NCBI GenBank assembly: GCA_964563435.1
Contig: CAZLXI010000022.1
Span: 12,879 to 76,878 of the forward strand
Reading direction: 5' to 3'
Source: Leadbetterella sp964563435
Lineage (GTDB): Bacteria > Bacteroidota > Bacteroidia > Cytophagales > Spirosomataceae
DNA: 64,000 nt
Translations under genes and position numbers: made by a program
Shown: one piece after another, positions 17,315 through 26,100 of the stretch
Layout: every line of letters begins with the position of its first letter
Numbering within the stretch: the stretch's first letter is position 1
The notes under the pieces: model-generated
What the model was told of the DNA's origin: nothing
Databases searched by the model: none
The model's input: only the letters and a program-made list of their open reading frames with translations

Positions 17315-18235
17315 CTAGCCCTCTTTTATAAATCGGATATTTCGCTGCAGGCCTTCCAGCTTGGTACGTTTGACCGGCGAATCTTTAAACAATATACTAA
17401 AGATCTCCTGTGTGATCTCTTCCCAGTCTTTAAACTCTCTCAGATTTTCCGGGAGCGAAAACTCCGGTGTCTGATGGGGTTTTGCAAAGGAGTTCCAGGG
17501 GCAAACATCCTGGCAGATGTCGCATCCGAACGCCCAGTTCTCCATTTTCCCTCTGAATTCGTCGGGTATCCGGTCTTTCAGCTCTATGGTCAGATAGCTG
17601 ATGCATTTGCTGCCGTCTACTTTATAGGGCTCCACTATGGCATCTGTAGGACAGGCGTCTATGCAGGCCGTGCAGGTACCACAGTAGTCTTTCACGGGGC
17701 CATCCGGCTCCAGTTCGAGGTCGGTGATCAGCTCTCCAATGAAAAAAAAGCTTCCAATCTTCCGGTTAATGACATTGCTGTTTTTCCCCACCCATCCAAG
17801 GCCTGAGCGCCGGGCCCATGCCTTATCCATCACAGGAGCCGAATCCACAAAGGCTCTGCCGTTGATGTCCCCTATTTCCGCACGTATGCGCTCAGTGAGG
17901 GTTTTCAGCTTATCTTTAATAACAAAATGATAGTCTGTTCCATACGCATACTTGGAGATCTTGTAGCCGGTTTCGGTCAGTTCTTCCCCGGGAAAATAAT
18001 TGAGTATTACGGTAATGACCGAACGGGCGTCTTCCACCAGGAGACGGGGATCGAGCCGTTTGTCGAAATAATTGGCCATCCAGGCCATTTTGCCGTGATA
18101 ATTTTTATTGAGCCATTTTTCAAGCTCCCAGGCCTCTTCTTCCAGAAACTCTGCTTTTGAAATACCGCAGAAATCAAACCCGGCCTCGGAAGCCAGCCGC
18201 TTAACAATTGCTGAATTTCTTCTGACGTACTCCAT
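17315..18235 (-). CDS. queG: epoxyqueuosine reductase QueG
   Basis: The protein has 306 residues. GFDFCGISKAEFLEEEAWELEKWL opens the cobalamin-binding fold. SAPVMDKAWARRSGLGWVGKNSNVIN is the family signature. Two 4Fe-4S ferredoxin clusters are supplied by CGTCTACIDACPTDAI and FGCDICQDVCPWN. It reduces epoxyqueuosine to queuosine at position 34 of tRNA. QueG proteins are often 300-380 residues; this one lacks a long C-terminal HEAT-like extension. A -7 element TAATTTTG is at 18251-18244 on the minus strand, 9 bp before the ATG. Confidence 0.95.
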   Translation of the reverse strand: MEYVRRNSAIVKRLASEAGFDFCGISKAEFLEEEAWELEKWLNKNYHGKMAWMANYFDKRLDPRLLVEDARSVITVILNYFPGEELTETGYKISKYAYGTDYHFVIKDKLKTLTERIRAEIGDINGRAFVDSAPVMDKAWARRSGLGWVGKNSNVINRKIGSFFFIGELITDLELEPDGPVKDYCGTCTACIDACPTDAIVEPYKVDGSKCISYLTIELKDRIPDEFRGKMENWAFGCDICQDVCPWNSFAKPHQTPEFSLPENLREFKDWEEITQEIFSILFKDSPVKRTKLEGLQRNIRFIKEG

Positions 18236-18243
18236 AGTGCCGG

Positions 18244-18251
18244 CAAAATTA
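18244..18251 (-). promoter_or_regulatory. -7 promoter element (TAATTTTG) of queG
   Basis: An exact TAnnTTTG match very close to the queG ATG at 18235, which implies a very short or absent leader. Confidence 0.45.
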
Positions 18252-18363
18252 CAATGACCAACCCGCTTTATTTCAAATTATTAGCTTTTTTTGAAAACTA
18301 AAAGTCAATTTTTTATTAATTTTACCACTGACACCCTACCAATTAAACATCTGACAAACTCTG

Positions 18364-19164
18364 ATGAAAAAATTACCCTTGCTGATGACAGCCTCTGTGG
18401 ATACACGCGGGATGTCTCAGGCCCGTTTCAACCCCGAAGAGCGGGAAGAAATGTACATTAACACCCTGCGTTTTTATGGCAGAGAGGTCCTGGATAAAGG
18501 AAATTACACCCTGGTTTTTGCGGATAATTCCGGATGGGACCTGAGCCGCATAAAAGCCGCATTACCTGAAAAGTACCTCAAAAAAATTGAATTCCTGGCC
18601 CTGGATCCTTCAGATTTTGATATTTCCAGGGGAAAAGGATACAATGAGGTCCTTTTAATAAAAACAGCGATAGAGCAATCGGCTTATCTCCTGAAACAAC
18701 GGGCTTTTTTAAAGGTAACAGGCCGTTATCCCGTCTTCAACATCCGGTATTTCCTGGATTATGGCAGTCGGGAGATCCTTGAAAAGGGAAAAGAGCTGTA
18801 CATCGACATAAAGGATCACAGCTTATACCGGAAACTGGGGCTGAACTGGAGCAGCAGGTTTGCCGATGTGCGGCTTTTCGGGGTAACAAATACGTTCTTC
18901 CTGAATAATGTGTTTACCGAAAAGTACAAGCTCAACGATAACGAAGGCAAAATGTTCGAAGGGCTGATGTATAACCTCGTCAAGCCCCAGATGGATAACG
19001 GGCAGCTGGTTTACCGATTTAACCGCGAGCCCCGCTTCGGAGGGCTGGAAGGCAGCAATATTCCCGCTTTTTCTTTTGCGGAAGATCAGAATTCCTTCAA
19101 AAGCCGGGTCAAAAGGCTTACCGGTAATGTGCTTCGCGCCTTAGCGCCGGATTTTTTATTTTAG
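18364..19164 (+). CDS. glycosyltransferase-like protein of unknown function (capsule/LPS type)
   Basis: A protein of 266 residues, no signal peptide or membrane span. PLLMTASVDTRGMSQAR and NYTLVFADNSGWDLSRIKAAL resemble the first two strands of a nucleotide-sugar-binding fold. KGYNEVLLIKTAIEQSAYLL followed by KVTGRYPVFN is a pattern I associate with uncharacterised polysaccharide-biosynthesis proteins. It stands alone, divergent from queG and convergent with the SOD gene, without other capsule genes near it. The assignment is a weak family impression rather than a motif match. Confidence 0.5.
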   Translation: MKKLPLLMTASVDTRGMSQARFNPEEREEMYINTLRFYGREVLDKGNYTLVFADNSGWDLSRIKAALPEKYLKKIEFLALDPSDFDISRGKGYNEVLLIKTAIEQSAYLLKQRAFLKVTGRYPVFNIRYFLDYGSREILEKGKELYIDIKDHSLYRKLGLNWSSRFADVRLFGVTNTFFLNNVFTEKYKLNDNEGKMFEGLMYNLVKPQMDNGQLVYRFNREPRFGGLEGSNIPAFSFAEDQNSFKSRVKRLTGNVLRALAPDFLF

Positions 19165-19194
19165 AAGGTGTTTTAAGTCCGGTTCCCGACTTCC

Positions 19195-19911
19195 TTACTT
19201 CTTCTTTAATGCCGCGTTGTAATTCTTCTCTGCCTGATCCCAGTTGACCAGGTTCCAGAAGGCCGTTACATAGTCTGCCCGCTTATTCTGATATTTCAGG
19301 TAATACGCATGTTCCCAGACATCGATTCCGATAATAGGACAGCCGTTCACTTCGGCCACATCCATGTACGGGTTATCCTGGTTCGGTGTGGAGACCACCT
19401 TCAGGGCGCCGTCTTTCTGAAGAATGAGCCAGGCCCATCCTGAACCGAAACGGGAAGCTGCCGCCTTATTGAATTCTTCCTTCATCTTATCTACTCCACC
19501 AAAATCACCATTGATTTTTTTCAACAGCTTTCCGGAGGGCGCTGTTTTTGCCGGGCTCAGGATCTCCCAGAAAAAAGAGTGGTTCCAGTGTCCTCCGCCG
19601 TTGTTTCGTACTGCTGTACTGTATTTTGAAATGTTTTTGATGATATCTTCGAGACTGAGTCCGGATACCTCCGTATCGGCCAGCGCCTTGTTCAGGTTAT
19701 CAACGTATGCCCTATGATGACGGGAATGGTGGATCTCCATCGTCTGGGCGTCCACATGCGGCTCCAGTGCATTATAAGCATAAGGCAGTGAGGGCAGAGT
19801 AAATTTACCCTCCGCTATTCTGAACGGCAGCTTAGCCCATGAAGCGCGTGTGGCCGCAAGACCTAAGGCCAGCGTAGTCAGGAAATTCTTTCTTTTCATA
19901 ATAATTTTCAT
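19195..19911 (-). CDS. superoxide dismutase (Fe/Mn family), predicted exported
   Basis: The protein has 238 residues with an N-terminal export sequence (KRKNFLTTLALGLAATRASWA), so it should act in the periplasm, unlike most cytoplasmic SODs. Metal ligands are the His of MEIHHSRHHRAYVDNLN, the His of HWNHSFFWE, and the Asp and His of GIDVWEHAYYLKY. GGVDKMKEEF and FGSGWAWLI are further signatures. Starts at 19911 or 19899 differ by four residues (MKIIMKRK or MKRK). Iron versus manganese cannot be told by eye. It lies 18 bp after recR on the same strand. Confidence 0.94.
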   Translation of the reverse strand: MKIIMKRKNFLTTLALGLAATRASWAKLPFRIAEGKFTLPSLPYAYNALEPHVDAQTMEIHHSRHHRAYVDNLNKALADTEVSGLSLEDIIKNISKYSTAVRNNGGGHWNHSFFWEILSPAKTAPSGKLLKKINGDFGGVDKMKEEFNKAAASRFGSGWAWLILQKDGALKVVSTPNQDNPYMDVAEVNGCPIIGIDVWEHAYYLKYQNKRADYVTAFWNLVNWDQAEKNYNAALKKK

Positions 19912-19929
19912 TTAATGGTGTCAGATTTT

Positions 19930-20532
19930 CTAAAAATCTATTCGGCTCAGAATACTCCTGCCCAGCGTGATCTCATCGGTATATTCCAGGTCGCCGCCTA
20001 CCGGAATCCCCCGGGCAATGGTACTCACTTTCAGATCAAAATCCGATAATTTCTTCTTAATATAAAACGCTGTGGTATCCCCTTCCATTGTCGGGCTCAG
20101 TGCTAAAATCACCTCCCGCACCTCCGGGTTAGCGGCAATACGGCTGACCAGGGATTCAATATTCAGCTGATTGGGCCCTATCCCCTGTACGGGTGAGATC
20201 ACTCCGCCCAAAACATGATACCTGCCGGTAAACTGGCCTGTATTCTCAATGGCCAGAACATCTTTGGTGTCCTGTACCACCGCCAGAACGGCCGGATCTC
20301 GCCGGTGAGAACCGCATATCTGGCAAAGATCGCTGTCGGAAATATTAAAGCACTCGCGGCACCAGGTGGTTTTTTCAATTAAATTCACCAGCGACCGGCT
20401 GAGGCCATAGGCCAGCGATTTATCCGCTTTCAACAGGTGCAGCGCCATTCGCAGCGCCGACTTCTTCCCGATGCCGGGCAGCTTAGCTATTTCCTGTACA
20501 GCCTCTTCTATGGTTCTCGACGGATAATTCAA
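19930..20532 (-). CDS. recR: recombination mediator protein RecR
   Basis: The protein has 200 residues. The frame begins with TTG at 20532, giving MNYPSRTIEEAVQEIAKLPG, exactly the usual RecR N-terminus, so TTG is the true start. GIGKKSALRMALHLL is the helix-hairpin-helix, CRECFNISDSDLCQIC the zinc finger, and VLAVVQDTKDVLAIENTG with VILALSPTMEGDTTAFYI the Toprim domain. RecR works with RecF/RecO in loading RecA at gaps. It follows clpS after 4 bp and precedes the SOD gene, likely one operon. Confidence 0.96.
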   Translation of the reverse strand: MNYPSRTIEEAVQEIAKLPGIGKKSALRMALHLLKADKSLAYGLSRSLVNLIEKTTWCRECFNISDSDLCQICGSHRRDPAVLAVVQDTKDVLAIENTGQFTGRYHVLGGVISPVQGIGPNQLNIESLVSRIAANPEVREVILALSPTMEGDTTAFYIKKKLSDFDLKVSTIARGIPVGGDLEYTDEITLGRSILSRIDF

Positions 20533-20536
20533 GGCT

Positions 20537-20824
20537 TTATCTTAATAATATTTCTGCAGAGATACCCCGGCCTGTAATGGCTTTACGGATCGGTGCCAAT
20601 TCTTCAAAATCTCCGTTTTTCACCGCGCATTTCCCTTTGAAGTGGATGATCAGCGTACACTGCTCGGCCTGTTCAAAGGTATGGCCACAATATTCGATCA
20701 GGGTATCGATCACGTGGTCAAAGGTATTTACATCATCATTGAAAACAACTAAAGAATATAATTTTACATCATCCAGGATTATCTCCTCTTCTACGAATAC
20801 GTCCAGTTCCGGTGCCGGTTTCAT
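20537..20824 (-). CDS. clpS: ATP-dependent Clp protease adaptor ClpS
   Basis: The protein has 95 residues. YSLVVFNDDVNTFDHVIDTL is the N-end-rule substrate pocket, and CTLIIHFKGKCAVKNGDFEEL and ISAEI the remaining core. ClpS delivers N-degron substrates to ClpA-type unfoldases. A -7 element TATTTTTG is at 20855-20848 (minus strand). The recR gene follows after 4 bp. Confidence 0.95.
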   Translation of the reverse strand: MKPAPELDVFVEEEIILDDVKLYSLVVFNDDVNTFDHVIDTLIEYCGHTFEQAEQCTLIIHFKGKCAVKNGDFEELAPIRKAITGRGISAEILLR

Positions 20825-20847
20825 ATTATATTTCCTTACACTAAACC

Positions 20848-20855
20848 CAAAAATA
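20848..20855 (-). promoter_or_regulatory. -7 promoter element (TATTTTTG) of the clpS-recR unit
   Basis: An exact TAnnTTTG match 23 bp before the clpS ATG at 20824. Confidence 0.45.
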
Positions 20856-21009
20856 GGTAATTATCTTGTTTTTCTAACCAAAAGCCCATCAAAATAGTTT
20901 CGGGAGAACCGTTTGTGAGCCCCGGGTTTAAAATAAAGAAGAAAGCGCAGGTGCTGTATGATTTATTTTCAGATATTTGCTTCCAGTAACAATATATCAA
21001 CCCTGATCT

Positions 21010-22476
21010 ATGAGTCCTTATTTAGCCCTGGGCATACTCTTTGTCTACTTCGCCATACTTATCCTCATTTCCATACGAACTTCCAAAAATGCCGACTCAG
21101 GCTCTTTTTTCCTGGCCAATAAGGCTGCGCCCTGGTACCTGGTGGCCTTCGGAATGATCGGAACCAGTATATCCGGAGTCACTTTTGTATCGGTACCCGG
21201 GAAAGTGGGCGCCGAGTCTTTCGGTTATTTCCAGATGGTGCTGGGCTTTGTGCTGGGCTATCTTTTTATAGGGACGGTACTGATGCCGCTCTATTACCGG
21301 CTTAACCTGATCTCCATTTACCAGTTTTTTAATACGCGTTTCGGTTATTGGTCTTACAAAACGGGATCCGCCATTTTCCTCATTTCCAGAACCATAGGCT
21401 CGGCAGTACGGTTGTATGTGGCGGTGAGCGTACTCCAGATGGCCATCTTTACGCCGATAGGCATTCCGTTTGAGCTTTCCGTGGTTTTTACCATTTTACT
21501 GATCTGGGTTTATACTTTCAAAGGCGGAGTAAAGACGATCCTGATCACAGATACCCTGCAAACCTTCTTCCTGATCGCCGCCCTGGTGACCACTATTTTC
21601 CTGATCAAAGGCCAGATGGGCTGGGGACTGGGGGAAATGGTCCGACAGATATCAGATTCCGATTATTCGCGGATCTTTCATTTTGACCAGGGCTGGGGCG
21701 ATAAGCAGAATTTCTTTAAGCTCTTTATCAGCGGGATGTTTATTACCATCGTTATGACCGGCATGGACCAGGACCTGATGCAGAAGAATCTTTCCTGTAA
21801 AAATATAGGAGAGGCCCAGAAAAACATGATGTGGTTTACGGTTACGCTGGTGATGGTTAACCTGCTTTTCCTGAGCCTGGGCGCCATGCTGTTTATGTAC
21901 GCCAATAAAGCCGGCATACCCACTCCGCCCAACAGCGACGATTTTTATCCCATGATGGCCCTGGAGATTTTTAACGGCTCCGGTTTCGGACTGGCCGGTG
22001 CGCTGGTAGGCATCACCTTCCTGATCGGTATTACAGCCGCTACTTATGCCAGCTCCGATTCTGCTCTTACGGCCCTCACTACTTCGTTTTCAGTGGATTT
22101 TATGAATGTTCAAAGCAAAACAGAAGAAGAGACCATCCGGATCAAAAACCGGGTACATATCGGGTTTTCTGCAGTGTTTGTGGTGGTTATCCTGATCTTT
22201 CATGCCCTCAACAGTACCGACCTGATCACCGCCATCTATAAGATCGCCAGCTATACTTATGGCCCTCTCCTGGGCCTGTTTGCCTACGGGATCTTTACCA
22301 AAAGAGCGGTGATCGATAAGGCCGTTCCTTATATCTGCCTGGCTTCACCGCTGATCACTTACCTTCTGGAACAGGTGATCCAGAATACCACCGGTTACAA
22401 ATTCGGATTTGAGAATCTTCTTCTGAACGGATTGGTCACTATTGTGGGCCTGGCGGTATTTTATAAGAAGAGTTAA
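21010..22476 (+). CDS. sodium:solute symporter (SSS family)
   Basis: The protein has 488 residues with about 13 membrane spans. IGTSISGVTFVSVPGKVGAESFGYFQ near residue 50 and the GVTFVS stretch are typical of the LeuT-fold SSS family, as are FSYGGGVK-like TFKGGVKTILITDTLQ near 175 and ATYASSDSALTALTTSFSVDF near 350, which carries the Na+-site serines. It probably imports a sugar, sugar acid or similar solute with sodium. The next two genes follow closely on the same strand (FGE-fold protein, Gfo/Idh oxidoreductase), suggesting one carbohydrate-related operon. Confidence 0.92.
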   Translation: MSPYLALGILFVYFAILILISIRTSKNADSGSFFLANKAAPWYLVAFGMIGTSISGVTFVSVPGKVGAESFGYFQMVLGFVLGYLFIGTVLMPLYYRLNLISIYQFFNTRFGYWSYKTGSAIFLISRTIGSAVRLYVAVSVLQMAIFTPIGIPFELSVVFTILLIWVYTFKGGVKTILITDTLQTFFLIAALVTTIFLIKGQMGWGLGEMVRQISDSDYSRIFHFDQGWGDKQNFFKLFISGMFITIVMTGMDQDLMQKNLSCKNIGEAQKNMMWFTVTLVMVNLLFLSLGAMLFMYANKAGIPTPPNSDDFYPMMALEIFNGSGFGLAGALVGITFLIGITAATYASSDSALTALTTSFSVDFMNVQSKTEEETIRIKNRVHIGFSAVFVVVILIFHALNSTDLITAIYKIASYTYGPLLGLFAYGIFTKRAVIDKAVPYICLASPLITYLLEQVIQNTTGYKFGFENLLLNGLVTIVGLAVFYKKS

Positions 22477-22525
22477 TAAATTTATGCGATAGTTTTTTTA
22501 TTTTTAGGTCCCATTTCAAGTTTCT

Positions 22526-23464
22526 ATGCTCTTTTCAAAATTTCGATTTTATCTCTTTTTGACAGTAGCTTTCCCGCTTTCTGCCCAGCAGGATTTCCAA
22601 TCTTACCGGCAGAATATAGCGGGGACCACACTTGCCTTTGATATGGCCGTGGTGCCGGGTGGCGAATTTGTCATGGGCAATAACACGGGCCACGCAGACG
22701 AAAAACCAGAGCATAAGGTAGCCCTCAGCCCCTTCTGGATGAGCACACATGAGGTGACCTGGGATCTTTTTGAGCTTTTTGTGTACAAAGACCTGGAAGT
22801 CATCCAGAGTGCGGGCAAATCGCTTCCTGTAGATGCGGTTACCAGACCCAGCAAGCCTTACCTCGATATGACCTTTGGCATGGGGAAACAGGACCACCCG
22901 GCCCTTGCCATGACCCAGTACAATGCCATCCAGTTTTGCAAATGGCTCTATGTCAGAACGGGCGTGTTTTATCGCCTGCCTACCGAAGCCGAGTGGGAAT
23001 TTGCTGCTAAACAGGGGCAGCCCGAAGGAGACCCGGACGACTATTCGTGGAATACCCGGAACAGCAATAACACCACTCAGAAGGTAGGTACCCGCCTCCC
23101 CAATAAGTATGGTATTTATGATCTTCTGGGGAATGTGGCGGAGTGGACCTATGATCAGTATAATGCAGATTTTTATGCCTCGCTTTCGGGAAAAACGGCC
23201 AAAGATCCCGTGAATGTGCCGGAAGAGCTTTATCCGCACGCTGTGCGCGGCGGATCTTACCAGAGCGACCTCCGCTACCTCACTCCTACGGCCCGCGATT
23301 ACTCCGACCCCTCGTGGAAGCAGATCGATCCGCAAATACCCAAAAGTAACTGGTGGATGCCGGATGCCCCCTTTATCGGAATACGACTGGTAAGGCCTTT
23401 AAAGACACCCTCAAAAGAAGAAATTTTATTGTATTACGACAAAGCACCTATAAAAGACTATTGA
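22526..23464 (+). CDS. FGE/SUMF1-fold exported protein (GldJ/GldK-like), probably non-catalytic
   Basis: The protein has 312 residues with a signal peptide ending around TVAFPLSAQQ. FDMAVVPGGEFVMGNNTG, HKVALSPFWMSTHEVTWDLFE, YRLPTEAEWEFAAKQG, YDLLGNVAEWTYDQY and HAVRGGSYQSD are the formylglycine-generating-enzyme fold signatures. The copper-binding Cys pair that follows RGGS in true FGE is absent here (RGGSYQSDLRYL), so sulfatase activation is unlikely. Such proteins in Bacteroidota include gliding/secretion lipoproteins and carbohydrate-locus proteins of unknown role. It sits 49 bp after the symporter gene and 3 bp before the oxidoreductase gene. Confidence 0.87.
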   Translation: MLFSKFRFYLFLTVAFPLSAQQDFQSYRQNIAGTTLAFDMAVVPGGEFVMGNNTGHADEKPEHKVALSPFWMSTHEVTWDLFELFVYKDLEVIQSAGKSLPVDAVTRPSKPYLDMTFGMGKQDHPALAMTQYNAIQFCKWLYVRTGVFYRLPTEAEWEFAAKQGQPEGDPDDYSWNTRNSNNTTQKVGTRLPNKYGIYDLLGNVAEWTYDQYNADFYASLSGKTAKDPVNVPEELYPHAVRGGSYQSDLRYLTPTARDYSDPSWKQIDPQIPKSNWWMPDAPFIGIRLVRPLKTPSKEEILLYYDKAPIKDY

Positions 23465-23467
23465 ACT

Positions 23468-24781
23468 ATGAATGGAAGAAGAGAATTTCTGAAGACTTCG
23501 GCTTTACTTTCCGGGGCTGCGCTGGTTAACGGACTGCCTTTCGGCGGAGTGTATGCTGCCGGAAATGACGCCATCCGGGTGGCCGTGGTAGGCTGTGGCG
23601 GAAGGGGCACCGGCGCGGCATTTGACGCCCTTAATTCGGGTTTCAACCTGAAGATCACCGCCCTGTGTGACGCTTTTAAAGATAACCTGGACAGGGCGTA
23701 CGCTTCTTTAAAAGAACGTTTCAAGGAGAAGATCGATGTGCCTGACAGCCGTAAATATGTGGGTTTCGACGGCTATAAAAGTGCCATTGCGGATGCCGAT
23801 GTGGTTATTCTTGCCACTTCGCCGGGTTTCCGCCCCATTCATTTTGAAGAGGCCGTGCGCCAGGGCAAACACATATTTATGGAAAAACCCGTGGCAGTGG
23901 ACATCCCCGGCATCCGAAAGGTGCTGGCCGCTGCGGAGATTGCCAAACAAAAGAAGCTGAACGTGGTGGTAGGACTGCAACGGCGATACCAAACCAATTA
24001 CCGGGAGGCTGTCCGACGCATTCAGGACGGTGCCATTGGCGATGTGGTGTCGGGCCAGGTGTACTGGAACTCCGGCGGCGTATGGGTAAGACCCCGCCAG
24101 CCGCAGCAAACCGAGATGGAATACCAGATGCGTAACTGGTATTATTTCAACTGGCTGTGCGGTGATCATATTGTAGAACAGCACGTACACCAGCTGGATG
24201 TGGCTAACTGGATCAAAGGCAGCTACCCGGTCTCCATCCAGGGTGCGGGCAGCCGTGCCCACCGGACGGGCAAAGAATACGGTGAGATCTATGATAATTT
24301 CTCTATTGAACTGACCTATGCCGACGGATCGGTTATTTTCAGCCAGTGTGCCCACTTTGAAGGTGCCGCTTCACGGGTAGACGAAACTTTCCAGGCTACT
24401 AAAGGCCGTACTTACCTTTCTGCCAACGGGCAGGCAGTGCTTTATGACTGGAAAGGCAACCCCATCTACCGGCATGATCCCAAAGGGAATCCCAACCCCT
24501 ACCAGCAGGAGCACAAAGAGCTTTTTGAAGCCATTTCAAAAGGTGAATATAAGTTTGATAATGCCGAATACGGTGCCTACAGTACGCTTACAGGCATTAT
24601 AGGACGCCTGGCCTGCTACACCGGCAAAGTGATCAAATGGGATAAGGCCCTGCAATCGCAAATCAGCCTGATGCCGGATCGCTACGCCTGGGACGCCCTG
24701 CCGAAAGTGCTTCCGAATACCGACGGATTTTACCCGGTGGCGGTACCGGGGGTGAATCCGGCTCAGTACATTGAAGCGTAG
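23468..24781 (+). CDS. Gfo/Idh/MocA family oxidoreductase with Tat signal
   Basis: The protein has 437 residues. MNGRREFLKTSALLSGAALVNG is a twin-arginine signal. The Rossmann fold begins VAVVGCGGRGTGAAFDAL, and FMEKPVAVDIPGIRKVLAAAE carries the EKP catalytic-lysine motif. The central substrate domain includes WYYFNWLCGDHIVEQHVHQLD. Exported members typically bind NAD(P) before transport through Tat and act on sugars in the periplasm. It is the last gene of the symporter operon and ends before a long inverted repeat. Confidence 0.92.
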   Translation: MNGRREFLKTSALLSGAALVNGLPFGGVYAAGNDAIRVAVVGCGGRGTGAAFDALNSGFNLKITALCDAFKDNLDRAYASLKERFKEKIDVPDSRKYVGFDGYKSAIADADVVILATSPGFRPIHFEEAVRQGKHIFMEKPVAVDIPGIRKVLAAAEIAKQKKLNVVVGLQRRYQTNYREAVRRIQDGAIGDVVSGQVYWNSGGVWVRPRQPQQTEMEYQMRNWYYFNWLCGDHIVEQHVHQLDVANWIKGSYPVSIQGAGSRAHRTGKEYGEIYDNFSIELTYADGSVIFSQCAHFEGAASRVDETFQATKGRTYLSANGQAVLYDWKGNPIYRHDPKGNPNPYQQEHKELFEAISKGEYKFDNAEYGAYSTLTGIIGRLACYTGKVIKWDKALQSQISLMPDRYAWDALPKVLPNTDGFYPVAVPGVNPAQYIEA

Positions 24782-24795
24782 GGAGCGGATGTTTT

Positions 24796-24884
24796 AAGTT
24801 AAAAACTAAAAGTTAAAAGTTGCGGTACATTAAGTTTTTATATAAATGATTGTACCGCAACTTTTAACTTTTAGTTTTTAACTT
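24796..24884. repeat. 34-bp-arm inverted repeat made of AGTTAAAA/ACTTTT words
   Basis: Arms 24796-24829 and 24851-24884 are perfectly complementary with a 21-nt loop. The arms combine the reiterated word AAGTTAAAA with a GTTGCGGTAC core. It lies between the oxidoreductase gene and the response regulator promoter, and could act as a transcript end in both directions. Confidence 0.85.
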
Positions 24885-24897
24885 TTCACTTATTTAA

Positions 24898-24919
24898 AAA
24901 TACTGTCCTGACAGTATTT
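24898..24919. promoter_or_regulatory. 22-bp dyad operator, copy 1 (upstream of the response regulator gene)
   Basis: A perfect palindrome: AAATACTGTC, two bases, then its reverse complement. Inner half-sites TACTGTC-N2-GACAGTA have the 7-2-7 spacing of NarL-family binding sites. It ends 20 bp before a CAACTTTG -7-like element at 24940-24947. The next gene encodes a NarL-type regulator, so autoregulation is likely. Confidence 0.7.
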
Positions 24920-24939
24920 TTTTTTTGCTCGTAAAAGTC

Positions 24940-24947
24940 CAACTTTG
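24940..24947 (+). promoter_or_regulatory. -7-like element of the response regulator gene
   Basis: CAACTTTG (one mismatch to TAnnTTTG) lies 20 bp after the dyad and 52 bp before the ATG at 25000. Confidence 0.4.
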
Positions 24948-24999
24948 GCAATTAAAATGCGAAACATTTTTTCATTTTATTGAAAATGCCCTGCCGCCC

Positions 25000-25662
25000 A
25001 TGAATATTACCCGTATCCTGATAGCAGACGATCACCAACTGGTGGCAGAAAGCCTGGGATTAATGCTGGAAAGTGAGCCTCTCTTCCATATCCTAGGAAT
25101 TGTGAATAACGGCTGGCAGGCATTAGATTATACACAGAAAAGCGAAGTGGATATCGTCATCGCTGACCTCCATATGCCTCTTTTGAACGGGCTGGAGATG
25201 GCTCAGAAGTTGAAAGATGTATCCCCGAAGACCAAAGTGATTATTCTGACCATGAGTGAAGACTCCCGGCATATCCGTGAGGCTTTGTCGCTTGACATTC
25301 ACGGGTATGTCATGAAAAGCGCCACGCGGTCCGAACTGATCTCTTCCCTAAAGACGGTGGCCCGCGGGCAGAAATATTTCAGCGATAACATCGCCAAAAA
25401 ACTGGCGGAGATCCCTTTTGATGGCAACCCCAACGGGAAGCTGGCCGTACAGGATGTGCTGCCGGTCACCCGCAGGGAACGGGAGATCATCCGGCTGATC
25501 GCCGAAGACCTGAACAATGTGGCCATCGGAGAGCGCCTGCAGATCGCTTCCACCACGGTAGAAACTCACCGCAGAAACATCATGAAGAAGCTGGGGGTAA
25601 GCTCTGCCGTGGCGCTGGTACGCTGGGGGATAAAATATGGAATAATAGAGAAAGAAGAATAA
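25000..25662 (+). CDS. NarL/FixJ-type response regulator
   Basis: The protein has 220 residues from the ATG at 25000 (MNITRILIADDHQLVAESL). A longer TTG-initiated frame from 24925 overlaps the promoter and is rejected. The receiver domain (1-120) has the phosphoacceptor Asp at residue 56 in IADLHMPLLNG, and conserved Thr/Lys in ILTMSE and YVMKSA. The LuxR-type HTH is PVTRREREIIRLIAEDLNNVAIGERL...TTVETHRRNIMKKLG (about 158-205). The cognate kinase is probably the TPR histidine kinase encoded convergently at 26101. Operator-like dyads near this gene, the LytTR gene and the 36-kb operon fit its DNA-binding class. Confidence 0.94.
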   Translation: MNITRILIADDHQLVAESLGLMLESEPLFHILGIVNNGWQALDYTQKSEVDIVIADLHMPLLNGLEMAQKLKDVSPKTKVIILTMSEDSRHIREALSLDIHGYVMKSATRSELISSLKTVARGQKYFSDNIAKKLAEIPFDGNPNGKLAVQDVLPVTRREREIIRLIAEDLNNVAIGERLQIASTTVETHRRNIMKKLGVSSAVALVRWGIKYGIIEKEE

Positions 25663-25687
25663 TTGTCAAACCTAACCGCTTCAAAAA

Positions 25688-26089
25688 ATGGAAAACGCAG
25701 AAAAGAAAAGCCCTGATGCTCAAAATGAAGAAATCAAAATTCATTTTTTTAAATCTCAGGAAGATCCGTCGAAGAAAAGGATTCGCTTTTATCAGAATTT
25801 TAAGAAGGAACAGGAAGCCTGTTATTTCGATTTAGCTGCCGATGTTCCTTACCGTATTGTGGAGAAAGATCCGAATGCTTCGGCTGAAAATCCGCTTACG
25901 CTGGTGTTGAACATGAAAGATCATGGTTATGCCGGGAGGTTCCAGGTAATGGCCTTTGCCTCTGAATCTGAAGAAGCTACGCTGTATCACCCGCCCACCA
26001 CGATGATAAAGATACAATTTGGCAAGGGCCGGAAAGATTTGCTGGGAAGGATCTTTGACAACGCCATTTTCTCAAGGCTGGATTTATAG
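25688..26089 (+). CDS. protein of unknown function between response regulator and histidine kinase
   Basis: The protein has 133 residues, acidic N-terminus (MENAEKKSPDAQNEEIKIHF), no signal peptide or membrane span, one Cys. The middle has beta-like segments (RIRFYQNF, ACYFDLAADVPYRIV, PLTLVLNMKD, RFQVMAFAS, MIKIQFGKG). I do not recognise a family. It lies 25 bp after the response regulator gene on the same strand and probably shares its promoter, so it may modulate or be an output of the two-component system. It lacks the Ser/Thr/Cys-rich core expected of a lanthipeptide precursor. Confidence 0.65.
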   Translation: MENAEKKSPDAQNEEIKIHFFKSQEDPSKKRIRFYQNFKKEQEACYFDLAADVPYRIVEKDPNASAENPLTLVLNMKDHGYAGRFQVMAFASESEEATLYHPPTTMIKIQFGKGRKDLLGRIFDNAIFSRLDL

Positions 26090-26100
26090 GCTCCGGTAAG

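Noticed and set aside
22526..23464. Active formylglycine-generating enzyme
   Set aside because: The RGGS region lacks the catalytic cysteines.
24925..24999. Long N-terminal extension of the response regulator from a TTG start
   Set aside because: It covers the promoter, and the receiver domain starts normally at ATG 25000.
25688..26089. Lanthipeptide precursor for the kinase/HopA1 pair
   Set aside because: Too long, one cysteine and no Ser/Thr/Cys-rich C-terminal core; it is retained only as an unknown protein.
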